A stretch of 64,000 nucleotides of DNA from Phycicoccus sp. Soil802 (lineage in GTDB: Bacteria > Actinomycetota > Actinomycetes > Actinomycetales > Dermatophilaceae): contig NZ_LMSS01000006.1 in NCBI RefSeq assembly GCF_001429605.1, positions 62,001 to 126,000 of the forward strand, in the 5' to 3' direction. This document shows, in pieces, positions 29,106-40,187 of the stretch (the stretch's first letter is position 1; each line of letters starts with the position of its first letter). The position numbers and the translations under genes were made by a program. The notes beneath the pieces are model-generated. The model was given only the letters and a program-made list of their open reading frames with translations. It was not told the DNA's origin and ran no database searches.

Positions 29106-29561
29106 CTAGGAGGGGGTCGGCTCGTCGTGCTTCTCCTCGATTGCGGGGTCCCGCTTCTCCGCCAGGCCCCACATGAACACGAAGCACCCGGGGATGTGCG
29201 GCGCCCCGGCGGCATACCGGCGCTGGAAGTCGCTCGGGCTCTCGCCGACCACCGCCCGGAACCGGCTGCTGAACGAGCCGAGGCTCGTGAACCCGACCGC
29301 GTGGCACACCTCGGTGACGGTGAGGTTGGTGGCGCGCAGCAGGTCCTGGGCGCGCTCGATCCGCCGCTGCGACAGGTACTCCCCCGGCGTCACGCCATAG
29401 GTGGCCTTGAACAGTCGCAGGAAGTGGTACTTGCTGAGCCCGGCCACGGCCGCCAGCGAGTCGACGTCGACCTGCTCGGCGTAGCACCGGTCGGCGTGGT
29501 CGCGCGCTCGGCGCAGGTGCACGAGCACGTCGCCCGGAGCCCGCAGTGCCTGGTCACCCAC
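29106..29561 (-). CDS. AraC family transcriptional regulator
   Basis: A 151-residue protein that is little more than the two-helix-turn-helix AraC DNA-binding domain: LAAVAGLSKYHFLRLFKATYG (first HTH, in two pieces LAAVAGLSKY and HFLRLFKATYG) and VTEVCHAVGFTSLGSFSSRF (second HTH), followed by GESPSDFQRRY. No N-terminal sensor domain is present; a short C-terminal tail follows. GTG start. It likely controls its VOC partner and possibly the divergent secreted-protein gene across about 131 bp. Confidence 0.9.
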   Translation of the reverse strand: MGDQALRAPGDVLVHLRRARDHADRCYAEQVDVDSLAAVAGLSKYHFLRLFKATYGVTPGEYLSQRRIERAQDLLRATNLTVTEVCHAVGFTSLGSFSSRFRAVVGESPSDFQRRYAAGAPHIPGCFVFMWGLAEKRDPAIEEKHDEPTPS

Positions 29562-29692
29562 GAGCCCATTCTGCCGGTGGTGGACTGCGCCGTTTGCAGA
29601 CTAGGCAGAACGCCGGATCTGCCCGGCCCGCCCGGCTCCTACGCTCGTCCTCACCCACCCAGTTGCTCGCAGGGGGCTCGAAAGGACGTCCG

Positions 29693-30103
29693 ATGCGATC
29701 ATCTGCCCGCCTGACCGTTGCAGCCGCGCTCACCCTCCCCCTTGCCGTCGTCTCCGTCGTGCCTGCCTCCGCAGCTCCGGCCCGGGCCGGGCTCGTCACC
29801 GTGCAGTGCGGGTCGACCCTCTACCAGACCTGGGTCAACGGAAACGGCGCGTTCACCCCTGCCCACGACCTCGGCAGCACCAGCACGCTCATCCCGTTGG
29901 CGTTCGGGCCCAGCACCTTCACGGTCACCGACCCGAACGGCGTCGTCGTCGACTCGGGGACCGACCCCGGAGCTGCGAAGGGGCAGTCCGCGAACGCAGC
30001 CGGAGCCCAGTGGTGCACCTTCTGGTTCAGTGACACCGATGAGGACGGCTTCACCTTCTCGGTGTCGGGCACGGTCCTCGGAAAGAAGACGCCGATCGGC
30101 TGA
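29693..30103 (+). CDS. Small secreted protein, function unknown
   Basis: A 136-residue protein with a clear Sec signal peptide (RLTVAAALTLPLAVVSVVPA, cleavage near ASA-AP at about 28). The mature part of about 108 residues is beta-rich with two Cys (VQCGSTL and QWCTFWF) that could form a disulphide. AAAGGA about 8-9 nt before the ATG is the ribosome site. No family recognised. It is divergent from the AraC-type gene and convergent with the next gene. Confidence 0.75.
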   Translation: MRSSARLTVAAALTLPLAVVSVVPASAAPARAGLVTVQCGSTLYQTWVNGNGAFTPAHDLGSTSTLIPLAFGPSTFTVTDPNGVVVDSGTDPGAAKGQSANAAGAQWCTFWFSDTDEDGFTFSVSGTVLGKKTPIG

Positions 30104-30122
30104 CCAGAGCGAGCGCCGTTCC

Positions 30123-31769
30123 CTAGCGGACCGCGCCGGAGCGGGCGAGGGCCTCCTGCGCCGCGGCGAAGAAGGCGACGGCCCAGGGCTCGTGCGGCTG
30201 CGGGATGTCTGCGGCCAGCTGCTCGAGCCCGCCCGGCCGTCCCGGCACCGCGTAGCGCCGGGAGGTGAGGTCGTCGCGGTTGAGCTCCACCACGCGGTGC
30301 GCCACCGCGACGGGGTCGCGCTGGGTGATGGCGCCGCGCAGGTGCAGGCCCGACCACACCTCGTCGAAGTCCTGGAGGCCGTTGAAGAAGTTGCGGATCA
30401 GCACCCAGAAGACGAAGTCGATCGTCTCGTCGGTCCAGCCGTGCACCCGCACGATGCCCGGGACGGTCTCGCCGACGAAGGTGTACTCGTGCTCCCTGTC
30501 GACCACGCGGCCGTAGGCCATCAGGGTCGGCAGGGTGCTGGTGTCGAGCACCCCGAGCCAGCGCACCGCCCGCGACAGCAGGCCGACTCCCGCGGCGCTG
30601 TCCGAGTAGAGGAACGCGCTGCGGGCCATCGCGTCCGCGGCCGTCTCGACGAGGTGCCGCAGCGCCGGGAGGGCGGCCGGCAGCTCCAGTCCGACGCGGT
30701 CGAAGAACTCGCCCTCGGTCATCAGCCGGCCCTCGACCGCGAAGCGCAGCACGATCGCGGAGTCCTCCGCGCGCTCCGCGAGGTCAGGCGTCAGCTCGGC
30801 GGTGAGTGCGTGGATCGCCTCCGTCACGCCGGCGATGGTCCACGCGGGGACGGTGATGGTGATCAGGTTGCTGCGCTCGCCGGCCGATGGTCCGGCCGGA
30901 CCGACCGGAGCGCCGGGGGCGAGCGGCGTGGCCTGGCTCGCCGGCACGCCCTGGCTCGCCGCCGCGCCGTGGGTCGCCGCCGCGCCCTGGGTCGCTGCCG
31001 GGCCGGGGACCCAGCAGTCGCGCTCGACCGGGACCATGGCGGGGTGCATCACCTCGACCGACGGTGCGCCGTCGAGGATCGCCGCGCCGTCGCCGAAGGT
31101 CTCGCGGGCCCGACGGTCCGGCAGGCCCTCGAGGTGGTGGGTGTACTCCGCGCACGGCACCCACGTGTTGGGCATCAGGCCCTTGCGCTCCAGCCACAGC
31201 CGGGGCGACGCGGACCCGTCGAGTCCCACACAGGTGTGGAACCCGTTGGTCCGCACCCAGAAGGCCTGGCCATCGGGTTGCCACGCCGCGAAGTCGGCCC
31301 AGCCGTCCGCCAAGGAGTCCAGGTCGTCCACCGCCGCACGGACCATCCGCTCGTCCCCCTGGAACCACGCGGGGTAGGCCGTGGGCGGCGGCCCGTCGTC
31401 CTCCGGACCACCGCCGTGCTCGAGGAGCGTGTAGGCGATCGCGTCCCAGTGCGCCTGCCGCTGGGCGACGGCGTACCGGCGGTCCGCGCCGCGGAAGTAG
31501 CCCATCGCGTCGGGCATGTCCTCGACCGACAGCCATGCCACCACCACCCGACCGAGGAACCTGGCCGGGTCGACCTCCCACAGCTGGTAGCACAGCCCGT
31601 AGCGACGCTCGACGGCGACGGGCGCGGTCTTCGCGCGACCGAGCAACCCCTTGGGCGCAGCACCGCCGGTGCCCAGGATCGGCACCTCGTCCACCGCCAC
31701 CCGGGTGATGTCCTTGCGCACGGCATGGCGACCTTCGGGGCTCGGGATGAGGACAGGCGTCCGGACCAT
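30123..31769 (-). CDS. Unrecognised 548-residue protein
   Basis: I recognise no family. The protein has no signal peptide or transmembrane helix and is probably cytosolic. Two apparent domains are joined by an Ala/Gln/Pro-rich linker at about residues 258-295 with the near-repeat GAAATHGAAASQGVPASQ. The N-terminal part is Trp-rich (AYPAWFQGD, FAAWQPDGQAFWVRT) and the C-terminal part has FVFWVLIRNFFNGLQDFDEV. Base composition and codon use match the neighbours, so the frame is credible. It is transcribed alone, with a repeat-rich upstream region. Confidence 0.7.
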   Translation of the reverse strand: MVRTPVLIPSPEGRHAVRKDITRVAVDEVPILGTGGAAPKGLLGRAKTAPVAVERRYGLCYQLWEVDPARFLGRVVVAWLSVEDMPDAMGYFRGADRRYAVAQRQAHWDAIAYTLLEHGGGPEDDGPPPTAYPAWFQGDERMVRAAVDDLDSLADGWADFAAWQPDGQAFWVRTNGFHTCVGLDGSASPRLWLERKGLMPNTWVPCAEYTHHLEGLPDRRARETFGDGAAILDGAPSVEVMHPAMVPVERDCWVPGPAATQGAAATHGAAASQGVPASQATPLAPGAPVGPAGPSAGERSNLITITVPAWTIAGVTEAIHALTAELTPDLAERAEDSAIVLRFAVEGRLMTEGEFFDRVGLELPAALPALRHLVETAADAMARSAFLYSDSAAGVGLLSRAVRWLGVLDTSTLPTLMAYGRVVDREHEYTFVGETVPGIVRVHGWTDETIDFVFWVLIRNFFNGLQDFDEVWSGLHLRGAITQRDPVAVAHRVVELNRDDLTSRRYAVPGRPGGLEQLAADIPQPHEPWAVAFFAAAQEALARSGAVR

Positions 31770-31850
31770 GCGCGGAGCCTAACTTTCGGGCGCCGGTCCT
31801 GGCGGCGGTTCCACCCAGTCCACCGTGGCTCGCCGCGAATTTCGGCCAAT

Positions 31851-31922
31851 CGGCCGACTTCCGAGTGGTCACGAGCCTCCGCGTCCCGTGGTCTCGGGCA
31901 GTTGGCCGACTTCCCGGCCAAC
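31851..31922. repeat. Direct repeat GGCCGACTTCC x2 with flanking inverted repeats
   Basis: GGCCGACTTCC occurs at 31852-31862 and 31904-31914, 52 bp apart. The second copy lies within the inverted repeat GTTGGCC/GGCCAAC (31901-31907 and 31916-31922); near the first, CGGCC-AAT-CGGCC is another short repeat. The cluster is 80-150 bp upstream of the unrecognised 548-residue gene and downstream of aspS. An operator is possible; chance is not excluded. Confidence 0.5.
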
Positions 31923-31930
31923 CAGAGATG

Positions 31931-31966
31931 GGTATGCCGCCCGCTCGGGCGAGCGGGCGGCATACC
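31931..31966 (-). terminator. Hairpin after aspS built from an inverted pair of GTATGCCG motifs
   Basis: A perfect 16 bp stem around a GGGC loop: the left arm begins GGTATGCCGCCCGCTC and the right arm is its exact complement. It starts 18 nt beyond the aspS stop. The outer half of each arm is the 8-mer that recurs through the window. No U-run follows, which is common for actinobacterial terminators. Uptake-sequence pairs in Neisseria and Haemophilus form terminators in the same way. Confidence 0.75.
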
Positions 31967-31984
31967 GATCGGGTGTGGTGGGGC

Positions 31985-33790
31985 TCAGGCCCCGGCGCCA
32001 ACCTTCGCCTCGGCGGGCTCGGGCTCGGCGTCGACGCCGGCCTCCTTGCGCTGCTCGGGCGTGATCGCCGCGGGTGCCGCGGTCAGCGGGTCGTAGCCGC
32101 CACCGGACTTGGGGAAGGCGATGACGTCGCGGATCGACTCGGTGCCGGCGAGCAGCGAGACGATCCGGTCCCAGCCGAACGCGATGCCACCGTGCGGCGG
32201 CGCGCCGAAGGCGAAGGCGTCGAGCAGGAAGCCGAACTTCTCCTGCGCCTCCTCCTCGGACAGGCCCATCACCGCGAACACGCGCTCCTGCACGTCGCGG
32301 CGGTGGATACGGATCGACCCGCCACCGATCTCGTTGCCGTTGCAGACCATGTCGTAGGCGTACGCGAGCGCCGGACCCGGGTCGGTGTCGAAGCTGTCGA
32401 GGAACTCGGCCTTGGGCGAGGTGAACGCGTGGTGCACCGCGGTCCAGGCGCCGGCACCGACGGCCACGTCACCGGCGGCGACCGCCTCGGACGACGGCTC
32501 GAACAGCGGGGCGTCGAGCACCCAGAGGAACGACCAGGCGTCCTCGTCGATGAGCTCGCAGCGACGGCCGATCTCCAGCCGGGCCGCACCGAGCAGGGCG
32601 CGCGAGGACTTGGTGGGGCCGGCGCCGAAGAAGACGCAGTCGCCGGGCTGGGCACCGACGTGGCCGGCGAGGCCGTCGCGCTCGGCGTCACTGAGGTTCT
32701 TGGCGACCGGGCCACCGAGGGTGCCGTCCTCCTGGACCAGCACGTAGGCCAGGCCCTTGGCGCCGCGGCTCTTGGCCCAGTCCTGCCAGGCGTCGAGCTG
32801 CTTGCGCGGCTGCGAGGCCCCACCGGGCATGACGACGGCGCCGACGTACTCGGCCTGGAACACCCGGAACGGCGTGTCGGCGAAGTAGTCGGTGCACTCG
32901 ACCAGCTCGTTCCCGAACCGCAGGTCGGGCTTGTCGGAGCCGAACCGGCGCATCGCGTCGGCATAGGTCATCTGGAGGAACGGCGTCTGCAGCTCGACCC
33001 CGATCAGCTTCCAGACCTCCTTGACGATCTCCTCGCCGAGCTCGAGCACGTCGGCCTGCTCGACGAACGACATCTCGATGTCGAGCTGGGTGAACTCGGG
33101 CTGGCGGTCGGCGCGGAAGTCCTCGTCGCGGTAGCAGCGCGCGATCTGGTAGTAGCGCTCCATGCCGGCGACCATGAGCAGCTGCTTGAACAGCTGGGGG
33201 CTCTGCGGCAGGGCGTACCAGGAGCCGGGCGCCAGGCGTGCGGGCACGAGGAAGTCGCGGGCGCCCTCGGGCGTGGAGCGGGTCAGGGTCGGCGTCTCGA
33301 TCTCGACGAAGTCACGCGCGCCGAGCACCGACCGAGCGGCCGCGTTGACCCGCGAGCGCAGCCGGATGGCCGCGCCCGCCGAGGAGGCCCCGGGGCGACG
33401 CAGGTCGAGGTAGCGGTGCTTGAGACGCGCCTCCTCGCCGACCGTCACCCGCTCGTCGATCTGGAACGGCAGCGGCGCCGAGGCGTTGAGGACCTCGATC
33501 GAGCTCGCGACGACCTCGACCTCACCGGTGGGCAGGTCGGGGTTGACGTTGTGCTCGCTGCGGGCCACGACCTCGCCGGTCGCCCGGATGCAGTACTCGT
33601 TGCGCAGGTCGTGCGCCGCACCGGTGAGGACCTCGTCCCGCGCCACGACCTGGACGATCCCGCTGGCATCGCGCACGTCGAGGAAAGCCACTCCGCCGTG
33701 ATCGCGCCGACGAGCGACCCAGCCCGTGAGCGTGACGGTCTGACCGGCGTGGTCGGCACGCAGGGTGCCGGCCTCATGGGTGCGGAGCAC
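31985..33790 (-). CDS. aspS: Aspartyl-tRNA synthetase (probably non-discriminating, Asp/Asn)
   Basis: Bacterial-type class IIb synthetase of 601 residues: OB anticodon domain ([20 protein letters not shown]), catalytic domain ([46 protein letters not shown]), GAD insertion, and motif 3 [16 protein letters not shown]. The anticodon domain has RRDHGG; His at this place, instead of Leu, marks AspRS enzymes that also charge tRNA-Asn. That would require GatCAB, which is not in this window. The Ala/Glu-rich last 25 residues are an extension. Confidence 0.95.
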   Translation of the reverse strand: MLRTHEAGTLRADHAGQTVTLTGWVARRRDHGGVAFLDVRDASGIVQVVARDEVLTGAAHDLRNEYCIRATGEVVARSEHNVNPDLPTGEVEVVASSIEVLNASAPLPFQIDERVTVGEEARLKHRYLDLRRPGASSAGAAIRLRSRVNAAARSVLGARDFVEIETPTLTRSTPEGARDFLVPARLAPGSWYALPQSPQLFKQLLMVAGMERYYQIARCYRDEDFRADRQPEFTQLDIEMSFVEQADVLELGEEIVKEVWKLIGVELQTPFLQMTYADAMRRFGSDKPDLRFGNELVECTDYFADTPFRVFQAEYVGAVVMPGGASQPRKQLDAWQDWAKSRGAKGLAYVLVQEDGTLGGPVAKNLSDAERDGLAGHVGAQPGDCVFFGAGPTKSSRALLGAARLEIGRRCELIDEDAWSFLWVLDAPLFEPSSEAVAAGDVAVGAGAWTAVHHAFTSPKAEFLDSFDTDPGPALAYAYDMVCNGNEIGGGSIRIHRRDVQERVFAVMGLSEEEAQEKFGFLLDAFAFGAPPHGGIAFGWDRIVSLLAGTESIRDVIAFPKSGGGYDPLTAAPAAITPEQRKEAGVDAEPEPAEAKVGAGA

Positions 33791-33883
33791 GAGAGATCCT
33801 TCGTTTCAGTCGGGTGGTGAACCCGGCCATCCTACGGACCGGCCCACGCGGCATACGAATCGGTTGTCGGTGCGCTCAGGGCG

Positions 33884-34288
33884 TCAGCCGACGTCGCCAT
33901 CCACATAGACCCAGCGCCCGGCTCGCTTCACGAACCGGCTCCGCTCGTGCAGCACGCCGTCGGCGTGGGCCGCCTCGAACTCCACCTCCCCGACCGAGTC
34001 GCTGTCGCGGCCGTCCGCGGTCTCGAGCACGGTCAGTCCTTGCCAGGCCGGGCCGCCGGACGCGTCCAGCTCGCTCGGCCGGGTGCGCGGGTGCCACGTG
34101 CGCAGGAGGTATGCCGCGTCGTGGACGACGTAGGCGCTGTACCGGCTGCGCATCAGCCGCACCGCGGAGTCGGCGTGGGCCACACCCTCGTGCAACGGAC
34201 GGCAGCACGCCGCGTAGGTCAGGCCGGTGCCGCACGGGCAGGCGTCGGCGCAGGCGGGGTCGTGGGCGACCACCCCGAACGCGCTCAC
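33884..34288 (-). CDS. YchJ/UPF0225-like SEC-C motif protein
   Basis: A 134-residue protein with an N-terminal Cys-rich SEC-C-like metal site (CADACPCGTGLTYAACC, about 14-30) and the YchJ core RLMRSRYSAYVVHDAAYLLRTWHP followed by GEVEFEA and HERSRFVKRAGRWVYVDGD. YchJ proteins have an NTF2-like fold with no established role. The GTG overlaps the stop of the upstream VOC gene by 4 nt. A GCA TAC pair at AAYLL carries the genome 8-mer. Confidence 0.85.
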   Translation of the reverse strand: MSAFGVVAHDPACADACPCGTGLTYAACCRPLHEGVAHADSAVRLMRSRYSAYVVHDAAYLLRTWHPRTRPSELDASGGPAWQGLTVLETADGRDSDSVGEVEFEAAHADGVLHERSRFVKRAGRWVYVDGDVG

Positions 34289-35004
34289 GACGAACTCGAC
34301 GGGAGGAAGCAGAACTCGTTGCCGGAGGGGTCCTGGAGCGAGGTCCACGGCAGGTCGCCCCAGTCGTGGTCGATCCGCACGGCGCCGAGGGCCTCGACCC
34401 GCTCGAGCACGGCGGCCAGGTCGTCCCCGGCCTCGAGCCGCAGGTCGAGGTGGAGCTGGTTCTTGCCCGCCTTGGGCTCGTCGGCCACGAGGAACTCCAG
34501 GATCGGACCGCGGCCCGAGGGGTCACGCAGCGACTGGGGCGCCGTGCCGGCGTACTCCTGCCAGCCGGTGAGCCCCGCCCAGAACGCCGCGTCGCGCGCC
34601 GGGTCGTCGCCCAGGACCGGGATCGCCGCGATCGGGCCGGTGTCCCGGTAGGCCTCGCGCTCCTCCATCACGCAGAACGGGTGGCCCTCGGGGTCGGCCA
34701 GCACCACCCAGGGCGCGTCGCCCTGACCGATGTCGAGGGGGGTGGCGCCGAGGTCGAGCAGCCGCTGCACGGTGGCGGCCTGGTCGCCACCGGCGTGCAG
34801 GTCGAGGTGGAGCCGGGGCGAGGGCAGCCGTGGGTCGGAGACCTGCTGGAAGCAGAGGTCGAGGGTCGGCCCGCCGTCCACCGACAGCCGGGTCTCGACG
34901 ATGTCGGGCTCGTCGGTCAGGGTCTGCGTGCCCAGGGCCTGCTCCCAGAAGTGCCCCCGCACCTGGGGCTGGGCAGCATCGAAGACGAGGTTCTCGAGAA
35001 ACAT
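34285..35004 (-). CDS. Tandem-domain VOC family protein
   Basis: The 239 residues form two VOC units: about 1-115 (FLENLVFDAAQPQVRGHFWE; ADPEGHPFCVMEER) and about 120-239 (VLGDDPARDAAFWAGLTGWQ; QDPSGNEFCFLPSSS). Both end in the G-x-x-F-C strand typical of the glyoxalase-like-domain group. The ATG giving MFLENLV was chosen because sequence upstream is Arg/Pro-rich noise. It follows the Nudix gene by 10 nt. Substrate unknown. Confidence 0.85.
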   Translation of the reverse strand: MFLENLVFDAAQPQVRGHFWEQALGTQTLTDEPDIVETRLSVDGGPTLDLCFQQVSDPRLPSPRLHLDLHAGGDQAATVQRLLDLGATPLDIGQGDAPWVVLADPEGHPFCVMEEREAYRDTGPIAAIPVLGDDPARDAAFWAGLTGWQEYAGTAPQSLRDPSGRGPILEFLVADEPKAGKNQLHLDLRLEAGDDLAAVLERVEALGAVRIDHDWGDLPWTSLQDPSGNEFCFLPSSSS

Positions 35005-35014
35005 GCGACCGACC

Positions 35015-35652
35015 CTACGCGCGGTGGCCGGGCCAGGGCGCGTCCACCGGTCGCACGGTGGCCCAGTCCTGGTCCCGCGCCGCGAGGGCGGCGAGCACGG
35101 CGATGCCGAGGGTGGCATTGTGCACCCGTCCGGCGAGGAACGCGTCGCGGGCCTCCTCGAGGCTCACCCAGCGCAGCGGCATACCCAGCTCCTCGCCGTC
35201 ACGCTCATGGCGATCGTGGTCGGGCACCGCGGTGAGGTCGCGGGCCAGGTAGATCCGCAGCACCTCGTCGAGGCCGCCGGGCGAGCTGACGTAGTCGGCG
35301 AGCACGTGCCACGTGCCGGCCACCAGGTCGGCCTCCTCGTGCAGCTCGCGAGCGGCACCGACGTGCGGCGGCTCACCGTGGACGTCGAGCAGCCCGGCGG
35401 GGATCTCCCACTCGTACGCCCGCACGGGGTGGCGGTACTGCTGGATGAGGCAGATCCGGCCCTGGTCGTCGAGGGCCGCCACGGCCACCGCGCCGGTGTG
35501 CCGGACGTACTCACGGGTGACCTCGCCGGCTGCGCCGAGGTCGACGCGGTCGCGGACGACGTCCCAGACGAGGCCGTGCATCGCCACCTCGGAGTGCCGC
35601 ACGGGGAGGTCGGCGTAGCGGTCGGCCAGCTCCTCCCCCTCGGACTCCTGCG

Positions 35653-35656
<4 letters not shown>
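35015..35656 (-). CDS. ADP-ribose pyrophosphatase-like Nudix hydrolase
   Basis: The 213 residues match the ADP-ribose pyrophosphatase subgroup: [21 protein letters not shown], the Nudix box [21 protein letters not shown] (quoted in parts: [13 protein letters not shown] and [10 protein letters not shown]) and the substrate segment [14 protein letters not shown]. The expected reaction is ADP-ribose to AMP plus ribose-5-phosphate. It overlaps the pyrG stop by 4 nt; the same pyrG-Nudix pairing exists in mycobacteria (Rv1699-Rv1700). Confidence 0.92.
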
Positions 35657-37359
<1,703 letters not shown>

Positions 37360-37370
37360 GGGGTTCAAGC

Positions 37371-38507
37371 CTACGTCATTCCGAGCATGCCTGAGTACCA
37401 CTCGTGCCAGCGACGCGCCGTCGCCGTGCCGTCGTCCCACGATGTGGCGCGTTCGCGCCCCTTCACCGAGGCGGTATGCCGCGCGGCCGGGTCGCGCAGG
37501 AACGCCTCGACCGCCTCGGCGAGCCGGGTCGGGTCGTTGACCGGCACCAGGGTCCCGATCCCGCGGACGAGGTCGGGCAGTCCCCCGGTGTCCGTCGCCA
37601 CCACGGGCAGGCCGGCCGCCATCGCCTCCTGGACGACCAGGGCCCGCGCCTCCCAGCGACTCGGCAGGACGAAGACGTCGGCCGCGCGCAGCCACCGGGC
37701 AGGGTCGGGCTGGGGGCCGACGAGGTGCACGGGGAGTCCGTCGTCGCGGATCCGCCGCATCAGGGCTGCGCGCAGGCCCTCGTCGCCACCCCCGACGACC
37801 ACCCACACAGCCCCTCCTGCAGGTTTCTCACCCCATTGGAACGAAACCCGCGCCGCATCGACCAGGGTGTCGAGGTCCTTCTGCGGGGCGATCCGGGCGA
37901 TGGTCAGCACGAGCGGCGTGTCGGAGGTCAACGGCCCGATCCCGTTCTCCTGCAACAGTTCTGCGACCAGCAAACGCCGCTCCGCGTCAGGCAGTGGCGT
38001 CGCGGTGAGCAGGTCGGGGACCCGCGGGGAGGGCACCTCGGCGAGGCGGGCATCGCGGGCGCCCAGCCGTCGCGCCTCGGCGACGAGGTCGCTGCTGGCC
38101 CCGGTGACGAAGGTGGCCTCGTGGGCGACCAGGCGCTGGACCAGGTCGAGGACGCGGCGTCGCGCCCCACCACCCAGGACTGCGTTGTGCTGGCTGACGA
38201 CGACCGGCGTGCCCGTGCCCGCCGCAGCGACGACCGCGACGAGACCCGCCTGGTGGCCGTGGGCGTGCAGCACGTCCGCCCCACGCGCGAGTCCGCGCAG
38301 CCGACGCAGGTCCCGGAGCGAGCCGAGGACACCGGAGGCCCGGCTCGGCCACCACGGTCGCGCCCCGGGCAGGTCGAACCGGGCGGCGGTCGAGGCGTCG
38401 GTCACCACGGTGACGTCGTCGCCGAGGGCGCGCAGGTCGGCGGTGAGGTCGGCCACGTGGGTGCCGATCCCGCCCGCGCTGCGACCCAGCAGCATCACCA
38501 CCCTCAC
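37371..38507 (-). CDS. GT4-family glycosyltransferase
   Basis: A 378-residue GT-B fold enzyme: N-terminal acceptor domain with [14 protein letters not shown], a [14 protein letters not shown] segment, and a C-terminal nucleotide-sugar domain with [18 protein letters not shown] and [20 protein letters not shown] (the E-x7-E pattern). Donor and acceptor unknown. The GTG overlaps the murJ stop by 4 nt; together with the MraY-like and MurJ-like genes this suggests assembly or export of an envelope glycan or lipid-linked sugar. Confidence 0.88.
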   Translation of the reverse strand: MRVVMLLGRSAGGIGTHVADLTADLRALGDDVTVVTDASTAARFDLPGARPWWPSRASGVLGSLRDLRRLRGLARGADVLHAHGHQAGLVAVVAAAGTGTPVVVSQHNAVLGGGARRRVLDLVQRLVAHEATFVTGASSDLVAEARRLGARDARLAEVPSPRVPDLLTATPLPDAERRLLVAELLQENGIGPLTSDTPLVLTIARIAPQKDLDTLVDAARVSFQWGEKPAGGAVWVVVGGGDEGLRAALMRRIRDDGLPVHLVGPQPDPARWLRAADVFVLPSRWEARALVVQEAMAAGLPVVATDTGGLPDLVRGIGTLVPVNDPTRLAEAVEAFLRDPAARHTASVKGRERATSWDDGTATARRWHEWYSGMLGMT

Positions 38508-40165
38508 GCGGAGGTCCCCCTGCGCCGGGCCCGGCCGCGCTCGCGCAGCGCCGTCATGGCCTTGCGGTCGGCGACCATCATCACGCCGAGGTAGGCCAGC
38601 AGGGTCACCAGCCCGACCAGGAGGCCACTGCCGAGCGCCGACCAGAGCGTGTCCGGCGAGAGGCCACGGGCGACCGTGTCACCCACGGCGAGCCCCACGG
38701 CGGCGGCGACGACGGCCGCACCGAGCGTGCGGCCCGACCCCTGGACTGCCTCCGGCCCCCAGGCACTGCGCACCAGCAGGGCGAGCACGGCGGCCGACAC
38801 GGTCATCCCGACCGTCGACCCGACACCGAGGATGCCGAGCGTCGTGCCGGCGACCGAGCCCTCCGGGATCAGGGCCACGGGGATCAGGGCGGCCAGCGAC
38901 CAGCCCGCCGCCACGGCCAGCGCGGCGTGGATCGGACGACCCCGCACGTAGAGAGCGCGGGTCAGCAGGGCGGCGACCGAGAACCCGACCAGGCCGGGGG
39001 CGTACGCCGACAGGGCCCCGGGCAGGGCGGCCAGCGCCGCTCCCCCTCCGGAGCGGGCCGCGCTGTCGAACGAGGAGAAGAAGACCCCCACCGGCCGCGA
39101 GACCGCCATCAGCACGGTGGCCGCCCCCGCGGTGAGCAGCAGGATCCCCCGCAGCGCTGCGGCCAGGGTGTCGCGCGCGGAGGTCCCGACCTGCTTCTTC
39201 AGCTCCTCGGCGGCGCTCGTGTGCGCCAGTGCCGGGAAGGCGGACGTCGCGATCGGGACGGCCAGCACGGCGTACGGGAGCAGGTAGACGGCCTGGACGT
39301 AGGTGTAGACGTTGACGACGCCGGTGTCGACGGTGCGCGGGGCGTGGGTCAGCCACAGCGTGGCTGCGACGGCGGCCTGCTGCGCCACCAGCGCGATGAC
39401 GCCGGCGCCGGCCAGCGAGCCGGCCCGGCGGGCCACCCCCTCGGGGAAGCTGAACGTGGGCCTCAGCCGGACCCCGGCCCGCACCGCCGGCACCAGCAGC
39501 GGCAGGCTCAGCACGACGACACCGAGGGTGGTGCCGCCGGCGAGCGCCCAGGTCGCGCTGGCGGAGAGGTCGGCGGGCGACGTCCCCGGCTCGGCGACCA
39601 GCCGGTAGCCGACGTACGCGGCGATGACGACGAGGCTCGAGAGCAGCGGGGCCAGCGCTGCGGCGAGGAACTTGCGGTGCGCCTGGAGCACGCCGGCCAG
39701 CACGACCCCGACCCCGTAGAGGGCCACCTGCGGCGCGAAGACGAGGAGCATCGTCGTCCCGAGCTCGGCGGCTCCGGGGACGGTCGAGTCGCCGAGCAGG
39801 GCGTCGCTGAGCCACGGCGCGGTCAGCGCCAGCAGCACCGACAGCGGCACCAGGACGGCGACTGCCCAGGTGAGCAGGGCCGAGGCGGTCCGGTCGGCAT
39901 CCGCACGGCGGCCCGCGCCCAGCTGGCTCGCGATCAGCGGCACGGCCACGGCGGCGAGGGCGCCACCCGCGGCGACCTCGTAGACGACGTTGGGGAGCAT
40001 GTTGACCGTCTGGTAGGTGTCACCCACCCCGCCCGCACCGACGGTGCGCGAGAACACGATGGTGCGCCCGAAGCCCGCGAGCCGGGCCAACAGCGTCACG
40101 ACGGCGATGAGCGCAGCGGCCTTGGCGACCGACGTGCCGACCGTCCTCGCGGTCATCGACGACAC
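38504..40165 (-). CDS. MurJ/MviN-type lipid II flippase-like protein
   Basis: A polytopic protein of 553 residues with about 14 transmembrane helices of the MOP exporter superfamily. The N terminus KAAALIAVVTLLARLAGFGR and DTYQTVNMLPNVVYEVAAGG match MurJ, with Arg residues lining the central cavity. Short relative to the mycobacterial MurJ fusion, it lacks kinase and extracellular domains. The start is GTG at 40165 or ATG three codons later. Its neighbours suggest a dedicated flippase for the product of the adjacent MraY-like and GT4 enzymes; it may instead be the main MurJ. Confidence 0.85.
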   Translation of the reverse strand: MSSMTARTVGTSVAKAAALIAVVTLLARLAGFGRTIVFSRTVGAGGVGDTYQTVNMLPNVVYEVAAGGALAAVAVPLIASQLGAGRRADADRTASALLTWAVAVLVPLSVLLALTAPWLSDALLGDSTVPGAAELGTTMLLVFAPQVALYGVGVVLAGVLQAHRKFLAAALAPLLSSLVVIAAYVGYRLVAEPGTSPADLSASATWALAGGTTLGVVVLSLPLLVPAVRAGVRLRPTFSFPEGVARRAGSLAGAGVIALVAQQAAVAATLWLTHAPRTVDTGVVNVYTYVQAVYLLPYAVLAVPIATSAFPALAHTSAAEELKKQVGTSARDTLAAALRGILLLTAGAATVLMAVSRPVGVFFSSFDSAARSGGGAALAALPGALSAYAPGLVGFSVAALLTRALYVRGRPIHAALAVAAGWSLAALIPVALIPEGSVAGTTLGILGVGSTVGMTVSAAVLALLVRSAWGPEAVQGSGRTLGAAVVAAAVGLAVGDTVARGLSPDTLWSALGSGLLVGLVTLLAYLGVMMVADRKAMTALRERGRARRRGTSA

Positions 40166-40187
40166 CGCACTACCGACGACACCGCGG

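Noticed and set aside
30123..31769. Recent horizontal transfer of the unrecognised gene
   Set aside because: GC content and codon use match the neighbours, and no mobile element or tRNA is nearby.
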